Source: Pseudomonadota bacterium (GTDB taxonomy: Bacteria; Pseudomonadota; Alphaproteobacteria; Acetobacterales; Acetobacteraceae). Taken from it: a DNA stretch of 18,234 bases. Made by a program: the position numbers and the translations under genes. The notes beneath the pieces are model-generated. The model did no database searches, was not told the DNA's origin, and was given only the letters and a program-made list of their open reading frames with translations. The stretch spans positions 1 to 18,234 of the forward strand of contig JAJZEG010000316.1 in NCBI GenBank assembly GCA_021828605.1, written 5' to 3'. Positions 7,846-15,420 of the stretch are shown here, one piece after another. The stretch's first letter is position 1. The number at the start of each line of letters is the position of its first letter.

Positions 7846-9653
7846 GCGAACACGCTCGCGCCGATATCGGCGCCGCTGACTGTGCGGCGGAAAGCTGCGA
7901 ACAGATCGCGGCCGAGGCCGGATTGATAGGGGCTGAGATCGACGGTTGGTAGCGGGCGGGCAGCGAACTCTGCTGGATCGACCAGCAGATCGAGCGTGCC
8001 GGTTTGGCAGTCGAGGCGGATCAGGTCGCCGTCGCGGAGTTTCGCGATGGGGCCGCCGATACTGGCTTCGGGGGTGACATGGATGGCGGCGGGGATTTTG
8101 CCCGATGCGCCGGACATGCGACCATCGGTCACTAACGCGACTTTATAGCCGAGATCTTGCAGCACGCCGAGCGGGGGTGTTAGTCGGTGCAGTTCGGGCA
8201 TGCCATTGGCCTGCGGGCCTTGATGGGTGACCACCACCACCACGTCGCGATGCAGTTTCCCGGCGTTGAAGGCGGCCTGCATCTCCTCCTGGTTGCGAAA
8301 CACGGCGGCCTGGGCTTCGATAATTCGGTTTTCGGGTTTGACGGCAGAGAGTTTTGCCACCGCTTCGCCCAACGGGCCGCTGATGATTTTCAGGCCGCCA
8401 TCGGCGCTGAACGGGTTATCGGCGCTGCGCAGGATGCTGGTATCGGCACTGGCGGCGGGGGCTGGTTGCCAGTGCAGCGCGCCCGCCGTGAGCACCGGCT
8501 GGGTGCGGTATTGATTGAGGCTGTGACCCCAGACCGTGCGCGCATCGCCATGCAGCAAGCCGTGATCGAGCAGGGTGGCGATGAGCACCGCCATGCCGCC
8601 CGCTGCCTGGAACTGGTTCACATCGGCGGCGCCGTTGGGATAGATGCGCGTCAGGAGCGGGACATGATCGGAGAGATCAGAGAAATCCTGCCAGGTGATG
8701 TGAATGCCTGCGGCGCGGGCCATGGCGATCAGATGAATGGTGTGGTTGGTCGAACCGCCGGTCGCGAGCAGGCCGATCATGCCATTCACGATGGAGCGTT
8801 CATCGATCATCAGGCCCACCGGGGTAAAGTCATTGCCGGGTGTGGTGATCGCTAAAATCCGCTGAGCGGTGGCCTCGGTGAGGGCGCTGCGCAAATCGGT
8901 GTCGGGATTGACGAAGGAAGCGCCGGGCAGATGCAGCCCCATGATTTCCATGAGCATTTGGTTGCTGTTGGCCGTGCCATAGAAGGTGCAAGTGCCGGGC
9001 GCGTGATAGGCGGCGGTTTCGGCGTCGAGCAGATCCGCACGGCTGGCCCCGCCGGTGGCGTGCAGTTGGCGGATCCGGGATTTTTCGCCATTGGGCAGAC
9101 CTGATGGCATCGGTCCGGCGGGGACGAAAATCATCGGTAAATGGCCGAAACTGAGGGCGGCGATCATCAGGCCGGGCACGATTTTATCGCAGACGCCGAG
9201 CAAGAGCGCGCCATCGAACACGTCATGCGAGAGGGCAATCGCGGTCGCCATCGCGATCACGTCGCGCGAAAACAGCGACAGCTCCATGCCCTCGCGGCCC
9301 TGGGTGACGCCATCGCACATGGCGGGCACGCCGCCGGCCACTTGGGCGATGCCGCCTGCTTGCCGGATCGCATTTTTGATCAAAGCGGGATAGGTCTCGA
9401 AGGGTTGATGGGCTGACAGCATGTCGTTGTAGGAGGTGACGATGGCGATGTTGCGCTTATCGCCTTGTTTCAAATCATGCTGATCAGACTTGGAGCATCC
9501 GGCAATCGCATGGGCGAGGTTTGCGCAACCGACCGCATGGCGATTGACCCCGCGCGCGATCAAGGCGTGGATGCTGGCTAAATAAGCGTGGCGGCTGGCG
9601 GCGCTGCGGGTGCGAATTTGATCCGTGACGCGGCTGATGGGATCGATCACCAT
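7842..9653 (-). CDS. edd: 6-Phosphogluconate dehydratase
   Basis: The product is 603 residues, the same length as E. coli Edd, in the IlvD/Edd family of iron-sulphur dehydratases. It converts 6-phosphogluconate to KDPG, the committed step of the Entner-Doudoroff pathway. Cysteines in family-conserved positions are C113 ([16 protein letters not shown]), C155 (GVCDKIVPG) and C222 ([13 protein letters not shown]); these include the [4Fe-4S] ligands. The C-terminal signature [19 protein letters not shown] is intact. A GTG at 9668 is in frame, but AGGAGA sits 6 nt before the ATG at 9653, which also restores the family length, so 9653 is the start. It lies 36 bp after zwf and overlaps eda by 4 bp: a compact zwf-edd-eda operon. 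Confidence 0.97.
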   Translation of the reverse strand: MVIDPISRVTDQIRTRSAASRHAYLASIHALIARGVNRHAVGCANLAHAIAGCSKSDQHDLKQGDKRNIAIVTSYNDMLSAHQPFETYPALIKNAIRQAGGIAQVAGGVPAMCDGVTQGREGMELSLFSRDVIAMATAIALSHDVFDGALLLGVCDKIVPGLMIAALSFGHLPMIFVPAGPMPSGLPNGEKSRIRQLHATGGASRADLLDAETAAYHAPGTCTFYGTANSNQMLMEIMGLHLPGASFVNPDTDLRSALTEATAQRILAITTPGNDFTPVGLMIDERSIVNGMIGLLATGGSTNHTIHLIAMARAAGIHITWQDFSDLSDHVPLLTRIYPNGAADVNQFQAAGGMAVLIATLLDHGLLHGDARTVWGHSLNQYRTQPVLTAGALHWQPAPAASADTSILRSADNPFSADGGLKIISGPLGEAVAKLSAVKPENRIIEAQAAVFRNQEEMQAAFNAGKLHRDVVVVVTHQGPQANGMPELHRLTPPLGVLQDLGYKVALVTDGRMSGASGKIPAAIHVTPEASIGGPIAKLRDGDLIRLDCQTGTLDLLVDPAEFAARPLPTVDLSPYQSGLGRDLFAAFRRTVSGADIGASVFA

Positions 9654-9659
9654 GGTTGT

Positions 9660-9665
9660 TCTCCT
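9660..9665 (-). promoter_or_regulatory. Ribosome binding site that sets the edd start
   Basis: On the minus strand AGGAGA is followed by 6 nt and the ATG at 9653. It overlaps the alternative upstream GTG frame, so that longer start is unlikely. Confidence 0.7.
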
Positions 9666-9689
9666 CACATCAAGGGTGGTGCGCTGCGC

Positions 9690-11189
9690 TCAGGAGCGGG
9701 TCGGGTCGTCGGCTTGTTCATCGAACCAGCCGCGATCATCGCGCACGATCATCGCAATCGCATCGGTCGGGCCCCAGGTGCCGGATGTGTAGAGTTTTGG
9801 ATGCTCGCCGCTATTTTTCCAGGCATTTAGGATGGTTTCGGTCCAATGCCAGGCGGCCTCGACCTCGTCGCGGCGCATGAATAGAGTAGCGTTGCCGCGC
9901 ACCACATCCATCAGCAGCCGCTCATAGGCATCGGGCAAATGTTCCTTGAACGTGTCGGCAAAGCTCAAATTCAGCGGCGCGTTGCGCAGGCGCAGGCCGC
10001 CCGGGCCGGGTTCCTTGGTCCAGAGATGCAGGCGAATATGCTCGTTGGGCTGCACCCTGATGACCAGCCGGTTGGGTTGGGCCTGATCCGAACCGGTTGG
10101 GAAAATCCAATAGGGCACCGGTTTGAACTGAATAACGATTTCCGATAATTTTTCCGGCAAGCGTTTGCCGGATCGCAAATAAAACGGCACGCCCGCCCAG
10201 CGCCAGTTTTTCACCTCGACCTTGAGCGCCGCGAAGGTTTCTGTCGCCGAACCCGCTTTGATGTCGCGCTCATCGGCATAGGCTTTGACCGGGCTGCCAT
10301 TGATCGCGCCCGCGCGATATTGGCCGCGCACGGTTTTGGTCGCGACATCGGTTTGGGTGATCGGGGCGAGGGATTGCAGCACCTTGATTTTTTCATCGCG
10401 CACCGATTCGCGGTCGAGCGAGGCGGGCGGCTCCATCGCGACCAGACAGAGCAGCTGCATCAGATGATTTTGGATCATGTCGCGCAGCGCGCCGGTATGG
10501 TCGTAATAGCCGCCGCGATCTTCGACGCCGACGGTTTCGGCGACGGTGATTTGCACATGATCGATGCCGTTATGATTCCAGACCGGCTCAAACAACGAGT
10601 TAGCGAACCGCAGCACCAGCAGGTTTTGGACGGTTTCCTTGCCCAAATAATGATCGATCCGAAAGATATTGCGCTCATCGAATACTGCACCGACCCGATC
10701 ATTAATGTCGCGCGCCGAGGCCAGATCATGGCCAATCGGTTTTTCCAGCACAATCCTGGTTTCTGCGGTGTTGAGCTTGTGGGATTTGATGGTGTCGGCA
10801 ATCGCGCCATAGAGGTCGGGGGCGGTGGCCAGATAGAAAATGCGCACTTTGCGGGGCTTATTGTTCAGCAATTTGCCAAGCTCGGCCCAGCCGCGCGCGG
10901 CGGTGGCGTCGCATGAGACGAAATGCAGCCGGTCCAGAAAGCGGTGCAGCACGGTTTTATCGAGCTGATCGGCGCCGATGAACTCGGTCAGGCTTTTATG
11001 CACCAGGCTTTGAAATTGCGCGCGGGTCATTTCCGCGCGCGCCGAGCCGATGATGCGCGAGATTTCGGGAATTTGGCCATCGGCCTCGCGGTGATACAAA
11101 GCGGGGAGCAGCTTGCGCCGGGCGAGATCGCCGGTGCCGCCGAACACGATATAATCGAAATCGTCAATGATCGGCTGGGTAAAGTTCAT
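9690..11189 (-). CDS. zwf: Glucose-6-phosphate 1-dehydrogenase
   Basis: The product is 499 residues and oxidises glucose-6-phosphate to 6-phosphogluconolactone with NAD(P)+. The Rossmann coenzyme site is FGGTGDLARRK (16-26), EKPIG is at 149-153, and the active-site signature RIDHYLGKE at 177-185. DHTGALRDMIQNHLMQ (230-245) is also conserved. An in-frame upstream ATG at 11237 would add 16 residues (MVRVRLAQIRSRLERK), but GGAG lies 6 nt before the ATG at 11189, giving the standard N-terminus. It is the first gene of the zwf-edd-eda set, 77 bp downstream of the GH68 gene on the same strand. No 6-phosphogluconolactonase gene (pgl) lies in the set, so that step is encoded elsewhere or is spontaneous. 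Confidence 0.97.
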   Translation of the reverse strand: MNFTQPIIDDFDYIVFGGTGDLARRKLLPALYHREADGQIPEISRIIGSARAEMTRAQFQSLVHKSLTEFIGADQLDKTVLHRFLDRLHFVSCDATAARGWAELGKLLNNKPRKVRIFYLATAPDLYGAIADTIKSHKLNTAETRIVLEKPIGHDLASARDINDRVGAVFDERNIFRIDHYLGKETVQNLLVLRFANSLFEPVWNHNGIDHVQITVAETVGVEDRGGYYDHTGALRDMIQNHLMQLLCLVAMEPPASLDRESVRDEKIKVLQSLAPITQTDVATKTVRGQYRAGAINGSPVKAYADERDIKAGSATETFAALKVEVKNWRWAGVPFYLRSGKRLPEKLSEIVIQFKPVPYWIFPTGSDQAQPNRLVIRVQPNEHIRLHLWTKEPGPGGLRLRNAPLNLSFADTFKEHLPDAYERLLMDVVRGNATLFMRRDEVEAAWHWTETILNAWKNSGEHPKLYTSGTWGPTDAIAMIVRDDRGWFDEQADDPTRS

Positions 11190-11195
11190 TTTTCG

Positions 11196-11199
11196 CTCC
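11196..11199 (-). promoter_or_regulatory. Ribosome binding site that sets the zwf start
   Basis: GGAG on the minus strand stands 6 nt before the ATG at 11189, favouring this start over the in-frame ATG 48 nt upstream. Confidence 0.6.
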
Positions 11200-11222
11200 A
11201 ATCGGGATCTGATTTGCGCCAA

Positions 11223-11250
11223 CCTTACGCGCACCAAGCCTTACGTGCGC
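11223..11250. repeat. Short hairpin and direct repeat between GH68 and zwf
   Basis: GCGCAC (11229-11234) pairs with GTGCGC (11245-11250) around a 10-nt loop, and CCTTACG occurs twice (11223-11229 and 11239-11245). No U-run follows in either direction. It is at most a weak or partial terminator, so GH68 and zwf may share a transcript. It could also be a binding site for a zwf regulator. Confidence 0.3.
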
Positions 11251-11266
11251 AGCCTAGCATGGGTGA

Positions 11267-12454
11267 TCAAGGGCTGATGAGCATAGCCTTTGTGCCATCA
11301 AAAGCGAGATGCAGCACCGGGGCTGGCACGCCGCCGAACTGGCGGCGAATCAAGTCGGGGTGATCGGCGAGGGCGCGGCCCTGCAATCCCCAATAATCGA
11401 TGAAGCTGATCACCGCGCCATCGCCCATCACCCACCAGCTATAGGCTTGTAACTGCTCGGAGGGCGGGTTGCCGATGACCAGACTATCCTCATTGAGCGG
11501 CTGATACGGGCCGGTAATTTTTTGGCTCACCATGCCATACAGGCCGGTGGGGCCGCTCGGGCCATCGGGGGCGAAAACCTGATTTTGGGTGGACCAGAAC
11601 AGGTAATAATGGTTGTCGCGAAACACCAAATGCGGGCGTTCCAGCTCATCGGTCACGCCGATGGCGGTGATGATCGGGGGGAGCAGATCCCAGTTATCGA
11701 GCGTGGCATCGCGCGCGACGGCGATGCCGATAGCGCCGCAATAGCCTGGCGCCGCCGCCTTGATACTGGCGGCGAAGACCAGATAGGTTTTGCCATCGGT
11801 TGGATCGCAAAAAAACCCAGGATCACGAAAAGCCTTGATTTTACCGGGCAGTCCGGGTTCGGCGGGGATTTTGAGGTAGGTTTGATCATCGGCAATCACG
11901 ATTTCGCGCGCGGACTGCCAACCGGAGATTTGCGGATGGAGACCGGTCAGATCGAGTGTGCCCTTGGTGTGAAACAGGCGCTGCTGCACGGTGAGCACCG
12001 GCTCATCGCGGGTTCCGGCTGCGGTGAAAAACAACTGCACCGTTACCCCATCGGCGTTGAGGCATGCGGAGCCGGACCATTCGCGGCTGCCGGGGGCGAA
12101 GAGGTCGGGCAACGCGTTGCCGCAATCGATCCAGTTTTCCCCGACCAGCCCAAGCAGGCGGATGCGCGCCAGACCGTGGCGATCAATCGGGTCGGTGCAT
12201 TGCGGTGCCGCGAGGGCGAACCAGAGCGTGCCAAGACCTTGGGGGAAGCGGATCGGTGCGGCGATGCCATGGGCATCAGCGAGCGGCCACATATCCCAGA
12301 CATCCAGATCGGCGAGGATGGGCGCGGCATCGGCCTGGGTGATGATCGGGGCATTGCGGGTCGGGTCGGGCTTGATCCGCGCGAGTATCGCTTGGGACCA
12401 GGCTGTGGGTTGCGGTTGGGTGGTTATCGGTCGATTGGCGGTGTCAGACAGCAT
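11267..12454 (-). CDS. GH68 fructosyltransferase (levansucrase-type) without visible signal peptide
   Basis: The product is 395 residues from the ATG at 12454. GH68 enzymes cleave sucrose and transfer fructose to water, sugars or a growing levan/inulin chain. The catalytic triad is visible: the nucleophile D54 in DVWDMWPL, the transition-state stabiliser D211 in AFRDPGF, and the acid/base E272 in TDELERPH with R273. EWSGSA (125-130) is also diagnostic. The size resembles the short Zymomonas enzymes rather than the longer secreted Gluconacetobacter or Bacillus ones. The N-terminus (MLSDTANRPITTQPQPTAW) lacks a hydrophobic secretion segment, so export is either absent or non-classical. An alternative ATG at 12517 adds 21 residues but lies inside a long hairpin; neither start has a strong Shine-Dalgarno. 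It lies between the sugar transporter and zwf, all on the same strand. GH68 membership is near certain; the product type (levan, inulin, oligosaccharide or free fructose) is not. Confidence 0.92.
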   Translation of the reverse strand: MLSDTANRPITTQPQPTAWSQAILARIKPDPTRNAPIITQADAAPILADLDVWDMWPLADAHGIAAPIRFPQGLGTLWFALAAPQCTDPIDRHGLARIRLLGLVGENWIDCGNALPDLFAPGSREWSGSACLNADGVTVQLFFTAAGTRDEPVLTVQQRLFHTKGTLDLTGLHPQISGWQSAREIVIADDQTYLKIPAEPGLPGKIKAFRDPGFFCDPTDGKTYLVFAASIKAAAPGYCGAIGIAVARDATLDNWDLLPPIITAIGVTDELERPHLVFRDNHYYLFWSTQNQVFAPDGPSGPTGLYGMVSQKITGPYQPLNEDSLVIGNPPSEQLQAYSWWVMGDGAVISFIDYWGLQGRALADHPDLIRRQFGGVPAPVLHLAFDGTKAMLISP

Positions 12455-12492
12455 GATGATCCGATGGTTGGAGCGGGGCGAAACTTCCGTCG

Positions 12493-12545
12493 CTAGTGTC
12501 CTGATTCTGAAATCCATTGGATTTCAGAATCAGAGTGGACACTAG
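12493..12545. repeat. 53-bp imperfect inverted repeat (long hairpin)
   Basis: CTAGTGTCC (12493-12501) pairs with GGACACTAG (12537-12545), and inside it TGATTCTGAAATCCA (12502-12516) pairs with TGGATTTCAGAATCA (12518-12532). There is a 4-nt bulge, GAGT (12533-12536), on the right side and almost no loop. It lies between the transporter stop and the GH68 start. No U-run follows on either strand, so it is not a textbook intrinsic terminator. It may be an extragenic palindromic repeat, an mRNA-stabilising or attenuating structure, or a non-autonomous element. Confidence 0.85.
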
Positions 12546-12570
12546 GAAATTCAATTGTTGAGTGGCCTGC

Positions 12571-13908
12571 TTATCCATGAACTTCATCCAATGAATTCAT
12601 GGGCAGGACACTCGTTTTGATCCGCAATGTGGCGAGGGCGGCGAGCAGCATGAGGGCGCCCGCGAGGAGTAGCACATGACGCGGATCGCCGCCGAGGAGC
12701 GGGCGGAAAATCAGCGGCATGGTCAAATCGAAGATCAGCATCGGCACCACGATGAACATGTTGAAAATACCCATATAAACGCCGGTGCGGGCGGGGGGGA
12801 TGCAGTTGGCGAGCATGATATAGGGATTGCCCATCATGCTCGCCCAGCCAAGGCCGATGCCGATCACCGCGACAAACAGCATCGATTTCGCGCCGATCAG
12901 CGGAATGATCAGCATGGAGGCGGCGCTGGCGATCAGGCTCACCGCATGGACCCGTCGCGCGCCGAAACGGCGGCTGAGCGGCATCATTGCGAAGGCGGCG
13001 AAAAAGGCGACCAGATTATACCAGGCACCGATTTGGCCGTTGGTGAGGACGGCTGCGCGAAAACCGGCGGAGGCGGGGAGGCTGGTGTGATAGACCGAGC
13101 GGGCAATCGAATAGATCACGTAGCTCCAATAGGCCATCATCGCATACCATTGGAACAGGCTCATCCAGGCCATTTGGCGCATGGGTGTGGGCATGTCGCG
13201 CACGGCATCGATGATTTCGGCAAATGTCGCGCGGACCCCGCGCTTCTGAGCGCGAATGGCGTCCAGTTCCGCTGGGCTGGCTTTGAGTTCGGGCACGCTG
13301 AGCACCGAGCAGAGGATCGAAGTGATCGAGACCACGGCGCCGATGACGAAGGCAATGCGGGTGATACTGGGAATGCCGTTGGCGCTCAGCGCATTGCTGT
13401 GCATGCCCAGCAGCACCAGAATTGTCGGGGCGATGTAAGCAAGGGTTTGGGCGAGGCCGGTGAAGGCGCCTTGGGTGAGAAACCCGGCGGTGCGCTGGCT
13501 GGGATTAAGCCGGTCACTGACATAAGCGCGGTAGGGTTCCATGGTGATGTTATTGGCTGAATCGAGCAGCCAAAGCAGGAGTGCGGCAACCCAAAGCGAC
13601 GGGCTGTAGGGCATGGCGAACAGGCCGATGCTGCACAGGATCGCGCCGATCAGGAAATAGGGAACCCGCCGACCAAACCGGCTGATGGTGCGATCGCTCA
13701 TTGCGCCGATGATGGGTTGCAAAACCAAGCCGGTGATCGGCCCGGCCAGTTGCAGGAGCGGCAAGGCGGCTTCGCTGGCGCCGAGATAGCTGTAAATCGG
13801 CCCCATATTGCCCTGTTGCAGGCCGAAACTGAACTGGATGCCAAAAAATCCGACATTCATCAGAATGATGCGCCGGATTGAGAGGACGGGTTTCGACTCG
13901 TGTTGCAT
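12571..13908 (-). CDS. Sugar:cation symporter of the SUT/GPH type (probable sucrose transporter)
   Basis: The product is a 445-residue inner-membrane protein with about 12 hydrophobic helices. The segment from GPITGLVLQPIIGAMSD (56-72) through RTISRFGRR (73-81) closely parallels the helix 2-3 signature of plant and bacterial SUT sucrose transporters, including the SDR..SRFGRR core. The N-terminus NVGFFGIQFSFGLQQGNMG also fits this family. Proton-coupled uptake of sucrose or a related glucoside is therefore likely; maltose is the main alternative. The start at 13908 gives the usual short cytoplasmic N-terminus, though no good Shine-Dalgarno is seen. It is divergent from the LacI-type gene, and a 17-bp operator overlaps its likely -35 box. 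The last codons form a hairpin, and a second large palindrome lies 25 bp after the stop. Confidence 0.85.
   Translation of the reverse strand: MQHESKPVLSIRRIILMNVGFFGIQFSFGLQQGNMGPIYSYLGASEAALPLLQLAGPITGLVLQPIIGAMSDRTISRFGRRVPYFLIGAILCSIGLFAMPYSPSLWVAALLLWLLDSANNITMEPYRAYVSDRLNPSQRTAGFLTQGAFTGLAQTLAYIAPTILVLLGMHSNALSANGIPSITRIAFVIGAVVSITSILCSVLSVPELKASPAELDAIRAQKRGVRATFAEIIDAVRDMPTPMRQMAWMSLFQWYAMMAYWSYVIYSIARSVYHTSLPASAGFRAAVLTNGQIGAWYNLVAFFAAFAMMPLSRRFGARRVHAVSLIASAASMLIIPLIGAKSMLFVAVIGIGLGWASMMGNPYIMLANCIPPARTGVYMGIFNMFIVVPMLIFDLTMPLIFRPLLGGDPRHVLLLAGALMLLAALATLRIKTSVLPMNSLDEVHG
12575..12602. repeat. Hairpin in the final codons of the sugar transporter
   Basis: CCATGAA-C-TTCAT (12575-12587) pairs with ATGAATTCATGG (12591-12602), with a single bulged base and a 3-nt loop. 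It covers the last sense codons of the transporter, right next to its TAA. Together with the 12493-12545 palindrome it makes two consecutive hairpins between transporter and GH68. Confidence 0.65.
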
Positions 13909-13992
13909 CAGTTGCCCGCGTTTTGGCGGTCGGTTCGATTATGACCCATGATGATCCCTGACTGCTTGCACGCTGTTTGAGCACCCGTACCG

Positions 13993-14021
13993 GTTATGCC
14001 AGAGGCTGGGGCCAATTACAA
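13993..14021 (-). promoter_or_regulatory. Predicted promoter of the sugar transporter
   Basis: On the minus strand TTGTAA (14021-14016) and CATAAC (13998-13993) are 17 bp apart, matching the -35 and -10 consensus at 4 of 6 bases each. The -35 box is inside the dyad at 14016-14031, so a bound repressor would block polymerase. The transcript leader would be roughly 80 nt. Confidence 0.45.
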
Positions 14022-14032
14022 TCGATTGCAAC
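14016..14032. promoter_or_regulatory. LacI-family operator upstream of the sugar transporter
   Basis: TTACAATCGATTGCAAC contains a 16-bp dyad (14016-14031) with one mismatched pair and a central CpG, the usual form of a LacI-family site. An identical 17-mer stands upstream of the TonB receptor (17865-17881). It lies in the gap between the divergent transporter and LacI-type regulator genes. A weaker copy of one half (TGCAATCGA, about 14069-14077) lies 52 bp away, about five helical turns, and could allow looping or autoregulation. Confidence 0.85.
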
Positions 14033-14074
14033 TTGTTTTCGATCACCAATAAGAACGCGGCGCAAACGTGCAAT

Positions 14075-14089
14075 CGACAAGACTTGTCG
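14075..14089. promoter_or_regulatory. Second dyad in the regulator-transporter gap
   Basis: CGACAAG-A-CTTGTCG is a perfect 7-1-7 inverted repeat. It partly overlaps the weak half-operator near 14069-14077. Its sequence differs from the LacI-type operator, so a second regulator or a chance dyad are both possible. The rest of the 314-bp gap shows only a minor ATTAG-TGC-CTAAT dyad at 14146-14158 and no RNA gene. Confidence 0.4.
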
Positions 14090-14222
14090 GATGTTGGATT
14101 GAATTTGATCGCTATCTTGCCGGTCACCGGGCGGATCTTGTATGGATTAGTGCCTAATAGTCCACACGCCGGAAATAATTGCACCAGGACTGGATCGGTC
14201 TTTGCCAAATGAAACAACAAAA

Positions 14223-15284
14223 ATGCCAGTGAAATCGGCGGCGATACCGGGTTTGTCTGGGCTCGGCGACATTGGCGGCCAAGTCAAAATGGCGGATATC
14301 GCGCAGCTTGCTGGGGTCTCGGAATCGACGGTCTCGCGCGCTTTGGCGGGGAGTGCGCTGGTTAATGCGGCGACGCGCACGCGTATTGAGGCACTTGCTG
14401 CGGCGCAGGGCTATAGTATTGATCAGCGGGCGCGTAATTTGCGATTGTCGCGCACCGGGACCGTCAGTGTGGTTATTCCGCTGTCGCATGAGTCCGAGCA
14501 AGGCATTGCCGATCCGTTTTTCCTGGAAATGCTGGGGAATTTGGCCGATGAGCTGAGTAATCGGGGCTATGATTTGTTGCTGCGCAAAATTCGCTCCGAT
14601 GTGCCGCGCATGTTGGCGGATTTACTGCGTGAGGGGCGCACCGATGGGGTGTTGTTGATTGGCCAGAGCACCCAGCATGCGGTGATTAATGAGTTGGCCC
14701 ACCATTATCGACCGCTGGTGGTTTGGGGTGCGCGCAATCCGGATAATCAGTATGTGACGGTGGGCTCGGATAATGTCGGCGGTGCGGCAGCGGCGATTCG
14801 TCATTTGTTGGCGGGCGGGCATAAGCGGATCGCGTTTTTGGGGAATCGGGATTTGCCCGAGGTGGCCGCGCGCTATCAGGGCTACTGCTTGGCGTTGCAT
14901 GAGGCGGGGTTGAAGGCGAGTGAAGATTTAGTGATGCGGGTGCCGTTTGACCGGCAAGGGGCGTTCGCCGCGATTTCGGGGTTTTTGGATCGGGACCGCG
15001 CGGTTGATGCGGTGTTTGCCAGCTCGGATGTCGTGGCGATGGCGGCCGTTCGCGCCCTCGATCAACATGGGCTGAACGTCCCGCGCGATGTTGCGGTGGT
15101 CGGTTTTGATGACATCATGGTCGCTGCCGCCTACACGCCCGCTTTATCGACGGTGCGCCAGGATATCGCGACCGGGGCGGGGATGATGGTCGATTTATTG
15201 TTTCGCCGGATCGAGGGTGAGGACGTGGAGTCGGTGGAACTGCCGACGACATTGATGATCAGGGCGTCATCGGAACCGCGCTAA
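14223..15284 (+). CDS. LacI-family transcriptional regulator of the sugar locus
   Basis: The product is 353 residues from the ATG at 14223. The helix-turn-helix is MADIAQLAGVSESTVSRAL (23-41), followed by the hinge region (ARNLRLSRTGTVSVVIP, 70-86) and a type I periplasmic-binding-like effector domain. The latter includes FLGNRDLPEVAARYQGY and the standard DVAVVGFDDIMVAAAYTPALSTVRQD near the end. The effector is probably sucrose or a breakdown product, judging only from context. The start is uncertain: TTG 14202 is possible upstream, and ATG 14289 would begin right at the HTH; none has a good Shine-Dalgarno. It is divergent from the SUT-type transporter and convergent with the TonB receptor, both of which carry the same candidate operator, so it is the likely local repressor. 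Confidence 0.93.
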   Translation: MPVKSAAIPGLSGLGDIGGQVKMADIAQLAGVSESTVSRALAGSALVNAATRTRIEALAAAQGYSIDQRARNLRLSRTGTVSVVIPLSHESEQGIADPFFLEMLGNLADELSNRGYDLLLRKIRSDVPRMLADLLREGRTDGVLLIGQSTQHAVINELAHHYRPLVVWGARNPDNQYVTVGSDNVGGAAAAIRHLLAGGHKRIAFLGNRDLPEVAARYQGYCLALHEAGLKASEDLVMRVPFDRQGAFAAISGFLDRDRAVDAVFASSDVVAMAAVRALDQHGLNVPRDVAVVGFDDIMVAAAYTPALSTVRQDIATGAGMMVDLLFRRIEGEDVESVELPTTLMIRASSEPR

Positions 15285-15308
15285 CCCCGCCCGATGGCTC
15301 GGGCGGGG
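15285..15308 (+). terminator. Hairpin immediately after the LacI-type gene
   Basis: CCCCGCCCGA (15285-15294) pairs perfectly with TCGGGCGGGG (15299-15308) around a TGGC loop, starting on the first base after the TAA. The stem is very GC-rich, but only CGTTGCG follows, so the U-run is missing. It probably acts as a terminator or a 3'-end stabiliser. Confidence 0.7.
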
Positions 15309-15317
15309 CGTTGCGAT

Positions 15318-15350
15318 TAGAGTGTTTCTCAACTGATGAGAAACACTCTA
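15318..15350. repeat. Perfect 14-bp inverted repeat with 5-nt loop
   Basis: TAGAGTGTTTCTCA (15318-15331) and TGAGAAACACTCTA (15337-15350) are exact reverse complements around ACTGA. It sits in the middle of the convergent gap between the LacI-type gene and the TonB receptor. The outer TAG.GTGT..ACAC.CTA pattern resembles the ends of the 12493-12545 palindrome, hinting at an extragenic palindrome family. Confidence 0.85.
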
Positions 15351-15363
15351 GTCATGTTTTGGC

Positions 15364-15420
15364 GAGCAATTTCAACCACCTGACTGTAATCTGGCGATTC
15401 CAGTCAGGTGGTTATTGCTC
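15364..15420 (-). terminator. Long hairpin after the TonB receptor, probably bidirectional terminator
   Basis: GAGCAAT (15364-15370) pairs with ATTGCTC (15414-15420), and AACCACCTGACTG (15374-15386) pairs with CAGTCAGGTGGTT (15401-15413); the only break is a 3-nt bulge, TTC. In the 14-nt loop AATC and GATT can pair too. The stem begins at the TAG stop of the receptor gene. Read on the plus strand it could also stop transcription coming from the regulator. Confidence 0.75.

Noticed and set aside
8187..8855. 222-codon plus-strand frame opposite edd
   Set aside because: Antisense shadow of a strongly conserved dehydratase, with no family features of its own.
12676..13560. Long plus-strand open frame (294 codons) opposite the sugar transporter
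   Set aside because: It is a composition shadow in GC-rich DNA: rich in His, Asp, Gly and Arg, with no recognisable domain, and fully antisense to a well-supported membrane protein.
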